A stretch of 64,000 nt of DNA, from contig NC_088316.1 in NCBI RefSeq assembly GCF_910592395.1, positions 10,170,001 through 10,234,000 on the forward strand, written 5' to 3'. Position numbers and translations under genes: made by a program. Each line of letters begins with the position of its first letter. The stretch's first letter is position 1. The notes beneath the pieces are model-generated. The model saw nothing but the letters and a program-made list of their open reading frames with translations, searched no databases and was not told the origin of the DNA. This stretch comes from Lineus longissimus. Its lineage: Eukaryota > Nemertea > Pilidiophora > Heteronemertea > Lineidae. Below are positions 53,330 through 63,502 of the stretch, piece after piece.

Positions 53330-56300
53330 ATGTGGAATGTTTATGAAGAAATCACGAGTTTGTCAAGCCGCCAGAGTGGAATTACAATTGACCCAATAGT
53401 TTTTATTGCCTCATTGTGTTTCCTACTTTTCGTCATTTTTCCAACTGTCGCTGTGGTCCCAACCTGCAAGGATGTGTATCTTCAGGGACACGAACCGACT
53501 GCTCTCCCCAGCAGCTACGGCGGTGATCTCAACATCCATTTGGCCGCTTCATACACGTTCAAAGAAGAAGGATATGTTATCGGATGGCAACTGTACAACA
53601 GATTCAACAGCGAAAAGTACAATGTGGATATATTCAGACCCGTCCCTGGGGTTGCAATGACGTTCGACCTGGTTCACTCAACAGAGGTTACAGACGCCAC
53701 GATCGGAAATAAGACATTTTTTTCGATACCTTTCAAGGTAACTGTCTACATGTCTCTGAATACTTAGTATAGTCTGCCTGTAGCATCGACGGTATGACTT
53801 GTTTTCCACTGCAGCAGGAATTACTGTCACTCACGAATTTCATGTCGAGCTATTGCTTAATCGGTCCGTAGTCAAGTACGATTGTCTATTGAAACTAATT
53901 ACAATGTACTTTGACTGAATATAGATAAGTCTCTCGCATGGCTTATGCCCAAAAAATACGCCTGCATCTTTTTTGTCCTCTTACCACGACCAATCACGGT
54001 TTCGTGTAATTGGTCTCTATAGGCATAAATTTCCCTTTGATATTAATACACCCTTTGTAAGTTACCCGCACTCATACTAAAACAATAGTAAAAGGCTTGT
54101 CATTGGTTATTAACAGGTAGAGTATAGAGTTGAAGGAACAACATAAGAAGATGCTGGGCTAGAGACAGAATCCAATCGCATGATAGTGTGAGCAAATCAG
54201 CAGTATCAATGTCAACTTTCCATGGCGATCCAGGGTCCGTATTCGCAAAGCTTCCGTAAGCACCAAGGGTACCGTAAGGCATCCGTAACGATTTATGTGG
54301 TATTCACGAAGCTTCCGTAAATTTACGCATCCGCAAATCACGACCGTAAACCAGCCAATATTTGCGGGAGCGACAGAGTACCCGTAAATGCTACGGAAGC
54401 TCCGTAACAGCTGAAATGGCGGCCTTGTTTGTACTCTTTGCCGAAGAAAATCGGCGAGCATTGAGGCGGCAACGCATTTTCCGCGATCGGACTCAACCCC
54501 TGGACATCTACGACGATGTAGATTTGATCGACAGGTACAGAATGCCGAGGCACGTCCTGGTTGAAGTCATTGACTTGATCCGAGACCAAGTTGAGCACCC
54601 AACACGGCGGTCACATGCAATCCCCGCAACTCAACAGATCCTCGTAGCCCTGCGATTCTTTGCAACTGGTCAATTTCAGTTGGCAACTGGCGATATGAGT
54701 GGGATCAGCCAACCTTCTGTTTCCCGGATTGTTACTCGAGTTGCCACGGCACTTCAAAGGATTTCTCACCGAGTCATTGCGTTTCCTCGGGACCGTGTGG
54801 CACAGAATCGTATCAAGGAAGGCTTCTATGATGAACGACACAGAATCCCGAACGTTTTAGGATGTCTTGATGGATCAATCGTCGAAATAAAATGCCCCTC
54901 CGAAGAAGAAGCTGCCTACATATGCAGACATCACTATCACGCCATCAACGTACAGGGGGTCTGCTCACATGACAAAAGATTCACTTACATTGTAGTACAG
55001 TGGCCAGGCTCCACCCATGATGCATTCATTTGGAGCCACTCCAATCTCAACCGACAAATGGCCAATGGTCTCGGAGATGGTTATCTTCTTGCGGACTCCG
55101 CATACCCACTTCGACCCTGGGTTTTAACACCCGTACCCGTGCGGAACCCTGAGGATGAAGCTGAGCGCAGGTACAACGTCCATCACCGAAGGATGCGTCA
55201 AAGGATAGAGGGTACATTTAGCAGATGGAAAATGAGATGGCAATGCTTACACAAGGACGGTAAGGTTACATTGAATTATCAAAATGCCCTTTATTACCGT
55301 TGAATCGTCCCATGAAATAGTAATTGTCACGAAGTACGCATGTAATAAACAACATATCAAAATAAATGATAGGGCACCCAATATTTATTGAAATATTGAG
55401 GTGAATGAAAAGGGAAAAAATTTCTGAACAACATGAGCTCATTCAAAATCAAAGACTCAACTGCACACATAACGGCAAGCTACATTGTGTCAGTATTTCG
55501 ATTTCTTTATTTTGATAAATCAGCTCTAGTTCTTAAAATGTTTTGCTGCTCCCCCCCCCCCTTAATCTCAAACAAACAAATATTTTTGAAACCCTTTCTA
55601 TTTGCAGGTGGTGTCCTCAAACTCCGCCCAGAGCGTTGTTGCAGAATCATTGTTGCCACTGCAGTGCTGCACAATATTTGTGAGGAACGTGGTGTGCCAG
55701 TTCCCCCCCCCCCCCCCCCGGCGCAGGTCCCGTCATTGGTGACAATCCTGACCTTGATGTGAACAACCCAGTCATAGACGATGATGCTGATGGCGCAGCT
55801 ACAAGAGCAAGAGTGATTAGGGAGAACTTTTGGAACTGAAACAATGGTGTTTGACTGGACATCACCACAAGCGTTCCCTATAGTAACATTGAACAACAAT
55901 TTATTGTGTACATACCGCAGATTCACTTTTCTAATACCACTGCCAAATATGCAAAAACTGACCACTATTTATTATTCATTTGGCCACTCCAACCAGTCGT
56001 CATGACGGCTAGAAGGCCTGTGTGACACGCCTACCACCTATTTCCCTGGTGATGAGTGTGGCTATTTTTCCAAAATGTTAATTTATGAAGGTAATGAACT
56101 GGTCTTAGAAAAGTGAATCTACGGTGTTGTGCTCCCTTTCCTAGGATATCCACTTGTGCTGACTGGTTTAACTGTGAGGCGAGCATTCATCGGGGATTTA
56201 AATTCGCCCACTTGAAGACGTACCCTGATTAATATTCATGCAGAGTGATCGAATTTGGTTTTTAAACCACGGGAGTATAACCTCGCTATTAACCTGGCTA

Positions 56301-59300
56301 ATGTCCGCCTCTCAGTTAAACTAGCCATCTCAGGTGGATGTCTTAGGAAAGGGAACACGATATACACCGTACATCGCCTCTTTTTCGGCCACCACATGAA
56401 TCATTGAATACTACTTTACCCTGGGAGCTCAACCTCTTAATGTATGTAACAATGGGAAAGCTTACACTGGCAGTGGATTGGTCGGCCAGTACACAACAAA
56501 TGACCTCCATCCATCTTTGTTGTCAGGATTTCTTAGGCCTGCTCCAGCAAAAACAGTCACGTCGAGGAAATGTACCACTTTGCACCGGGACTTTACACTT
56601 GGCCCTAGACCCTATAGCGATTAATTGATCTGCCTAATGTGATTCACAGAAAAACTTTGGTTAGGCAAAAGCCACACAATTTCGGCAAATATTCCCTTGG
56701 CAAATATTGGCTTTGGGCTGTTGCATAATCAAAGTCTTTCTGTGTTTTTTTATTTAGAAAGAGAGGCCTACCGCCGGTAATTAGGGTAATTACGAGTAAT
56801 TACTTGTGTGAGTGCGACTGCTTTTCCTGAAGCGGGTGCAGACATTGATAAAAAGTCCAGTGATCTGAAAGTGGCTAATATATGCCAAAAATGATTTCGA
56901 ACCGTTGAAACAAACAATCTATATAGCCTATATAGGGCTAGTCTAGTGTACCAATATTGTTCAACACTTCTCTGTATAGTGCGTGATGGATTCGACTCCC
57001 TGACAAACAAAACAATATAGAAATAAACAAAAACAGATAATCATGTGCTATTAGCCTAGCATACACGTGGTCATGGCAAACAATTACAATTCTCAACAGG
57101 CGTTATCATCTTTAAAAGTCATAGGCCTGTCTCCTACGCTTTTGAGAAGGCCTCTAAAACGATATAAGCAAGATAAGCTGGGTGTGTGTTCATCAATTCA
57201 AATTTGCTAATTTCAAGAGGGCCTCTCAAAAGCGTTGGACCCTCCTTGTTATAAATTACTGTGTTCACTGGACCACACGCAGAAAAAACCGATGAGCCAA
57301 CGTCAGTCACATGAAGATATCAGAAAGCCAATGGGTAATTTTAATTTCTCATAATTTGTTCGAAAATGTTCTTGGCACTCTGCAGCCTCTCATCATCAGA
57401 AGACTCAAATGCACCCGTTGAACGTTGCTTCTGCTGATTTACCTCTTTACGTTTAATCTCAAGCGACTGCTCAAGCACCGACAGAGTTTTCTGTTCTACT
57501 TCAAGTCGACGCTTGTCGATTTCCAGCTTCTCCTTTTCCACTGCCAGGAGCTCAATGCTGACCGATGAAGGTGCTGGGCTTGACGGTCGGGTGGTTGCTG
57601 CGCTAGACGTTCGGGTGGTTACCGGGCTGCGCGTTCGGCTGGCTTTACTTTGTAGTACAGATGCAACGGGGAGGATCTCGTCATCTGGGTTTGTCGAGAA
57701 AAGGTCATCAGACCACAAAGACAGTTCATCCTGGTCATCTGCGTCGGATTCCAGTACAGGCACAGACAGTGTGGTTGTCTCGGGTTCCACTACAGGAATG
57801 GACAACGTGGCTACCTCACATGAATTCTGAAAAGGACATTACATTTTATTTAAAGACTATATGGCCCAAGATTTTAGGAGGGACGTTTATAGCTAGTCTG
57901 CGCATCGCAGAGCTTTGAAAGTCCCCGTTATATGGAAAATTGAGCAGTTAGTGCCTGCGTACGCACCCAAAGCCGTCTTTGAAGCAAGTGTATGAGACAA
58001 GACCACAATTGATTTTTTAAGCCTTTTAGCAGTTAAATTGTCAATGTTTGACCGCGACGCATCAAAGAATGCGTCAACTAGTGAAACTGAAATTCGGATA
58101 TGATATACGGGTTAGTCTTGCGAGTAACTGGTGCGATTTAAATTGGTGATTGACCACGGAATTTTTTTTTTAATCGACAAATTAGACAGACTTTGATATT
58201 TCCACTCTTTTCAGCCAACTGGCAGAAAAAACTCAAAACACGCCCCCTATTACCCAATTAGCAAAATTCGAAATTAATTTTTTCATCAAATAATTTCTTT
58301 ATATCTGTAGACTTGCCACAGCAAATATTTTTTCAATACCTCTCCAAATATGTACTTGAGAGTAAAAAACATGCACTCGTCTAATAGATAGGCCTCGACC
58401 CTCCAACCTATGAATATTCATTAGTGGTCTTGTCTCGTATCCGATATCACCGTATTCCTGGCAAAAATCTAGGCCAGTGACCGCAGTTTCATTGATCTCT
58501 GTGCTGTTGGCTCACAGCGAGTCTGGAAAGGTTTGAAGCGAGGGCGCCATTGTCAATGCGTTGCGTCAGACTGGCAAAATTCTCCCAACCGGCTTCTCGG
58601 GCCATATAGTCTTTAAGTGAAATAAATGTGCCACTAATAGAACTCTTTAAAAAGATCCACAGCAAACAGATTTTCGTTTAAAAATGTCAACCACACATCT
58701 GCTCACAAAAGACCACACTGCAATTTTGAACACTTCTGCCTACTTTTGCTGTGATGGGTCACGTTTTTATATATCGATCCACAGAGGTAAGAGAATAAAA
58801 TCTATGCCCACCTTTTGTCGTTTCGCCTTGGGCATGGGGACAGCCAGGCCGGGGTCAGCAGTGTCGAACCCTCCCACTATGCCATAGGTTCTAGTTGCTC
58901 CAATAAGACCAATCACCCTTCTGTCTATATCCGTCATCTGGCTATTATCATTTGCTCTCACATTGCCCGTTTTTCCATCTTCAGCCCTTTCTTTATTCGC
59001 ATTCTTCTTCGCCCGTGTTTTCATGTCATCCCACTTTTTTTTCAGCTGATCCACAGTGCGAGTTACGTCAGGGGGAGAAATCGGCTTCACTTTCTTTGCT
59101 ATTGCTTTCCAGCATTCCCCCTTCCTCACGTTTGTCACTTGATCCGTGAATTTCGAATCTATCGTTCTGAAGTCCTTTTCCACCAGCTCGAGCAGTCGTA
59201 ATATTTCATTCTGGGTAAAGTTGGCCTTTCGCTCGTTCTTCTTCTCTGCCATTTTCACTCTGTTCCCACACAAAACAACAACAATACGAAAGAAAACTGG

Positions 59301-60472
59301 GAAAACCCTCAATATACACTGCCAAGTACAGCGAGTCACCCCTCACCAGTGGAGGCTGGACATACTACACACTAGTTCCACGCTTCAGTGTTATCTCAGT
59401 TGTCGGAGAGTTGCCCGTAGCGGGCGATGTATCGGCGAATCTGATTCGTCGAAAAGTTACGGATCCGTAACTCTACGGTGCCGTAGCAACGGTCTACGGA
59501 AGGCATACGGAACCTGTTGTGAATACCGCGCAACGCAAATCGTACGGTACCGCAAGGGCTCCGCAAATCACGGCTACGGCAGCCGTACGTACGGAAGCTT
59601 TGTGAATACGGACCCAGTCGCCCTGTGCGCCGTGTGTGTGTTGGGCGAGGGGTACTTTCCTCTATATACCCGTGTTTGTACTGCGTGAAGCTGTTATGTC
59701 TTTACAGGTCCAAGCTGGCGATCGCATTGGTTATCACAGTGATAAAAGGTTGCCTCACGGTTTGGCAATTCAGCTTGGCCTCTCCGCGAACGATTGGCGG
59801 GTGATTGATACAGCGAAGTTCAGTAGCTATTTTCTCTCAGCAAAAAGGATATGCATTAAACGTCATGCTCGTGGCAGGAAGGTAGCCCTGAGCGCGATTG
59901 TAGTTAAAGATGTTCGAGGGAAAGGCATGAAAGGTTAGGACCTATAAGCGCCAACGACAACACTGTCGCCTATTGAACAACGTGGCCTATGCCAATACAT
60001 GTGGTGATACAATAGACCTGTTTAATGCAGGGGAATTGGGCTAAAAACAACGAAAACGGAGATGCGGTTGAATGTGTATAGTCCTTCAGCTTCGGGAAAG
60101 ATGTGTTGGTTCAAATGAGCAACGCTACAATTACCAGATACAGCCAAGTTTACAGTACTAATATGGAGAATATACTGGTAAATCTCAGTAAAGCTTATAA
60201 GTTTGTAAACTGCACGTCTTATCTTACTTTCAGTTCTCGGTTGCCAACAATACTTCTTGAAACTTTTCAACCCAACTACCACTGCGACCCGACTCATGCA
60301 ATCGGAGACGTGCAGCAGAAAGATGGTGTGTTTGCAAGCCTGTATCAACCATTCCATGTTCAACGGATTTAGTTATGATACCTCCACAAGGCTTTGTCAC
60401 TTATACTTGGCCATCAAGACCCTGACCACACAACCTCCACTTGCAAAACCAATTTACGCGTCTAGACAATGA
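53330..60472 (+). CDS. Secreted or signal-anchored protein with beta-sandwich-like domain and PAN/apple-like module (3 exons)
   Basis: Proposed join 53330-53737, 59708-59933, 60234-60472: 873 nt, 290 residues plus stop, with phases 0 and 1 agreeing. Exon 1 starts ATGTGGAATG and has a hydrophobic segment (about residues 22-42, PIVFIASLCFLLFVIFPTVA), then TCKDVYLQ and YTFKEEGYVIGWQLY. Donor AAG|GTAACT. Exon 2, after TCTTTACAG, begins VQAGDRIGYHSDKRLPHGLA, the VQ.GD.IG.Y phrase of an extracellular beta-sandwich-like domain common in marine-invertebrate proteins. Exon 3 is PAN/apple-like: ETCSRKMVCLQACINHS, NGFSYDTSTRLCHLY. AATAAA overlaps the stop region. Likely extracellular, perhaps carbohydrate- or protein-binding (inference). 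Intron 1 is 5970 bp because a Harbinger element sits in it. A dead paralogue is at 28801-30323. The exon model is not confirmed by transcripts. Confidence 0.68.
54416..55839 (+). CDS. Harbinger (HARBI1-like) DDE transposase, two exons, poly-C frameshift
   Basis: Start ATG 54416 (MAALFVLFAEENRRALRR); exon 1 to 55259 (donor GACG|GTAAGG), exon 2 from 55608 (acceptor TATTTGCAG). The spliced frame reads LHKD-GGVLKLRPERCCRII. Motifs: a helix-turn-helix-like part (GDMSGISQPSVSRIVTRVA); catalytic VLGCLDGSIVEIKCPS (first Asp), GDGYLLADSAYPL (second Asp), RIEGTFSRWKMRW (Glu). C-terminus LHNICEERGVP, then a run of 17 C (55703-55719). In the current frame the protein would end early at 55762. In the frame expected of the family it continues GPVIGDNPDLDVNN and RARVIRENFWN to TGA 55837-55839. 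The run may be a real mutation or a length error in the assembly. It cuts and inserts the transposon with its Myb-like partner. Confidence 0.88.
55840..57340. other. Non-coding spacer of the Harbinger element
   Basis: Lies between the convergent transposase and Myb-like genes. Apart from the inverted repeat at 56119-56372 nothing recognisable; short ORFs show no domain. Confidence 0.5.
56119..56372. repeat. Imperfect inverted repeat within the Harbinger element
   Basis: CTACGGTGTTGTGCTCCC then TTTCCTAGGATATCCAC at 56119-56152 pairs imperfectly with GTGGATGTCTTAGGAAAGGG then AACACGATATACACCGTA at 56334-56371. Possibly a small nested MITE; no TSD identified. Confidence 0.6.
57341..59252 (-). 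CDS. Harbinger Myb/SANT-like accessory protein (NAIF1-like), two exons
   Basis: Minus strand: exon 1 59252-58812 (MAEKKNERKANF start, donor AAAG|GTGGGC), exon 2 57826-57341 (acceptor TCCTTTTCAG). Phase 0, 308 residues. N-terminal Myb/SANT-like domain (about residues 10-90): NFTQNEILRLLELVEKDF, GECWKAIAKKV and QLKKKWDDMKTRAKK, the pattern of Myb_DNA-bind_5 as in NAIF1. Middle: conserved-looking TYGIVGGFDTADPGL and a nuclear-localisation-like KAKRQK; then an acidic, Ser/Thr-rich stretch. C-terminus: a coiled coil (VEKEKLEIDKRRLEVEQKTL) ending EQIMRN. In this superfamily the Myb-like protein binds the transposase, brings it to the nucleus and to transposon ends. The frame is intact. Confidence 0.88.
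57860..58760. other. Intron of the Myb-like gene; nothing else seen
   Basis: The sequence between the two Myb-like exons (57827-58811) is AT-rich with no other recognisable feature. Confidence 0.6.
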
Positions 60473-60774
60473 AATAAACATACTCCGCGCAGTACATGTA
60501 ATAGTAGCGTGACAAGGCGGTTCTACTATATTGTGTTGTGTTTGAGGAGAATGTGTTTGCAAGCCTGTATCAACCATTCCATGTTCAACGGATTTAGTTA
60601 TGATACCTCCACAAGGCTTTGTCACTTATACTTGGCCATCAAGACCCTGACCACACAACCTCCACTTGCAAAACCAATTTACGCGTCTAGACAATGAAAT
60701 AAACATACTCCGCGCAGTACATGTAATAGTAGCGTGACAAGGCGGTTCTACTATATTGTGTTGTGTTTGAGGAA
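60327..60774 (+). repeat. 224-bp tandem duplication of the PAN-like exon end
   Basis: 60327-60550 (from TGTGTTTGCAAGCC, including the end of exon 3, its stop and early 3' UTR) is repeated at 60551-60774. The dead paralogue has one copy only, so the duplication followed the segmental duplication. The second copy lacks an acceptor and the first half of the module, so it is unlikely to be a functional exon. Confidence 0.9.
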
Positions 60775-61175
60775 AATGTGAAATAGTAATTGTAAACCGT
60801 CAAGGAATATTCGCGCCTCTTCGTTTTTGTGATACGCGAAGGTTTCAGGAAAATATAATTTTAAAAATGTTTGTTTCCTCGGTGGATTAAGCAACATCCA
60901 GATCTTTATTTTCAGTACATATACTTGTATTAATAAAACTGAAGAAGATGTGCGTACACACCCTATGAATATCATCACATATATTGTGTGTAAGCCGGGT
61001 TCTCCCGTTAGAAAGAAATATGTGTTGCACATAGATGTTGTATTGGAAATTATCCAGTTACAACATCCTTATAGCAAGAACCTGTCGGTAAGGTTAGCAT
61101 CATAACGCCCATTAAATTCTTATTGGAGGTATGTTTAATGGAACATTCCATCATACATGTTTTACCGAATTGTGA

Positions 61176-61325
61176 AGCATCGGTTTGTTGTACTTTCCAT
61201 AGTGACGCTCGGTTTGTTGTCCATTCCATGGTAACGCTTGGTTTGTTGTACTTTCCATTGTGACGCTTGGTTTGTTGACCTTTCAATAGTGACGCCCCGG
61301 AGTGTTGACGTTTTTATCGTGACGC
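61176..61325. repeat. 31-bp minisatellite, about six units
   Basis: Imperfect units of type GGTTTGTTGTACTTTCCAT plus AGTGACGC; paralogous to 30808-30900, which has about four. Confidence 0.78.
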
Positions 61326-61833
61326 TTCGTATCAAGTTCAAACGGAACACCATTAATATGTTGAACAGGCAAATCAATTGTCAAACATCTCCAAAGCCAT
61401 ATAACCGCGTCCTATCTAGACGAACACATGATCATGTAAAAGTGAAATTAAGATATCGAGCCCATACAATGAATATAGTGGTGCGACATCGAGTCTAGTC
61501 GATAATCTAACTTGAAATTGCTCTTCCAAAGCAAGTCTCAAACAGCTTTTAAGGGTTGACCATGGTTAAATGTAAAAAATTGCAAATTGCAAATTGCTTT
61601 CTTCCACTTCAAATTTTAGCAAGAGTATTTCTCCTTCAAAACTTGGAGTAATTTTTTACCATAATAACCATCATTAAGTAGCTCTGACGGACAATTTGGT
61701 GTCAAGAAAGAATTATCGACCATGCATTGTAGTTATGTTGTTGATGAAGTAATCCGGCATTACGGTCAGCAAGATATACCAGTTTATTGTGTCGTGTTGG
61801 ATACTTCAAAGGCCTTTGATTGTGTTCAATATA

Positions 61834-63502
61834 CACTGTTTGGCAAAATAGTTGTCACCCCTGCGATGGCAGATATGATTTCATATCAATTTTTAATTTA
61901 TTTTGATATGGTAAACATTAATGAGTGGAAACTTTGCAGTTGTACACACATGGTATTAGCGGGTGTTTTTGGACCACAAACTTGCACATGTTTGCCATCA
62001 ATTACTTATTAATTGACATTTTATCTACGGAGGCTCATCAGGGACCTAAACTATGGAAAACATCTTTGTCACTGTTTCACTCTGTTCTCTCCATCTGACC
62101 AGATTTGATTGTCCAAATTGATAGGAATTGCACAATTGGGTAATTTCTCACTGCTTGCATACCTCATATCGCGTATTGCCCCCACGGGCTGCAATGAGCG
62201 CTGCAATTCGTCGGGACATGCTTGTAACGAAGCTTTGTATCCTTCGTTGGGGGATTTCGCCCCAAATACGGACAATTGCATCACCAAGGTCGGCAAGGTT
62301 CTGAGGCTGAGAGGGTCCAAATTTTCGAGTTCTCTGTCGATATGGTCCCACAGGTGCTCTATGGGGTTCATATCCGGGCTGTAAGGAGGCCAGTCCAGAC
62401 GGTTGACGTCTTGTTCGTGCAAGAAATTGTTCACTATTGCTACTCTGTGGGGTCTGGCGTTTTCGTCTGCTAGTGTCCAGTTGTTGCCGAAGTGGGCCCT
62501 TGCTTCTGGCAGCACGTGATCTCGGAGGATCTCCAAGTAGAGGAGACCGTTTACATTTTGCTCTAGGACGCGGACTGCAGTCTTTCCATGATAACGAATG
62601 GCGCCCCAGATATGGACTGAACCACCTCCAAATGGAATACGCAGGCCCACACAGTCTTCCCGAGGCTGCTCGCCTGGTAATCGACGAACTCTGACCCTGC
62701 CATCAACACGGAACAGCAAGAAACGGGACTCGGCACCAAAGACGATGTGGCGCCACATTTCGTCCGGCACGTCAGCATGCGCTCTCGCCCACAGAAGCCG
62801 TCGACGTTTTGCCGCATCTGTCAATTTTAGACAGACTACCTGCCTTCTTGCATGATACCCGGCAGCAATCAGCCTACGGTTTACCGTTGTCCGACTAGCG
62901 TCAACATTATCCAGGTTGTGCCAGTCATAGCGCAGCTGTGTCGTCGTTTTCTTACGATCTGCACGGCAACGACGCAAGAGATGACGGTCGTTTCTTTCAT
63001 TAATTTAGAGATGCGAGGACGACCAGTAGATCTCCCAACGTTAACATTACCGTCCTGCCGCCACTTCGAAATCCACCTTTGCACCGTCCTTTTCGAAAGT
63101 CCCATCACTTCGGCGATGGCGCCCAGACCTTGCCCGCTGCGTCACCTGCCAATGGCCTCACCTCGCTGAATTTGGCTGTACGGGCCGGGCATGACAAGTT
63201 CTGCATTGGCTGGTCAAGAAAATCCAATAGGATTGCGTTGGTTAACCAGGAGAATGCACGAACACCTAGTCGGCTGTATACTAGGCATAGGACCGAAAGG
63301 ACATGGTCAGCAGAAACACTCCTTTTATAGTGTCTTATTACATCACACGACTGCCATACCCTGTGACGAAATTGAATTAGGTCACTCATGTCAATTTCAA
63401 TCTAAGAATGAAAGAAACCTGACCATGATTGTGGAGAAATATGGATATAAACCTGAAACTCACAATTTTCTATAGGGGTGACAACCATTTTGCCCAACAG
63501 TG
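61834..63502. mobile_element. Tc1/mariner-superfamily transposon (1669 bp, TA target site)
   Basis: Termini CACTGTTTGGCAAAATAG then TTGTCACCCCT at 61834 and the complement (two mismatches over 29 bp) ending at 63502, flanked by TA (61832-61833 and 63503-63504). Removal restores LINE-A as AFDCVQYIKLFKLL in frame, matching the other copy (AFDCVHFIKLFRVL). Confidence 0.95.
62069..63200 (-). pseudogene. Tc1/mariner transposase, inactivated
   Basis: Minus strand. An N-terminal helix-turn-helix (MGLSKRTVQRWISKWRQDGN, with GRSTGRPRIS) lies in one frame; after a shift near 62985 the frame continues RYDWHNLDNVDASRTTVNRR, VCLKLTDAAKRR and the catalytic domain. Catalytic positions: IVFGAESRFLLF has Ala where family members have Asp in F.DESRF; TLADENARPHRVAI has Glu where they have Asp in DDNARPH; PPYSPDMNPIEHLWD keeps the Glu, with DD34E-like spacing. 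With the first two acidic residues replaced and a frameshift, it cannot be active. The C-terminus beyond ELENLDPLSLRTLP is longer than needed, through SLQACPDELQRSL. Confidence 0.88.

Larger units (their letters stand above)
54234..59614. mobile_element. Full-length PIF/Harbinger transposon (5381 bp)
   Basis: Ends GGTCCGTATTCGCAAAGCTT and the complement with one mismatch (about 25-bp TIRs), followed on both sides by subterminal CTTCCGTA-type repeats. The 3-bp TSD CAG lies at 54231-54233 and 59615-59617. The paralogous intron at about 29710 shows the empty site (GATCCAGTCGCC). It carries the two genes expected of the superfamily, a DDE transposase (plus) and a Myb-like protein (minus), convergently transcribed. 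Confidence 0.95.
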
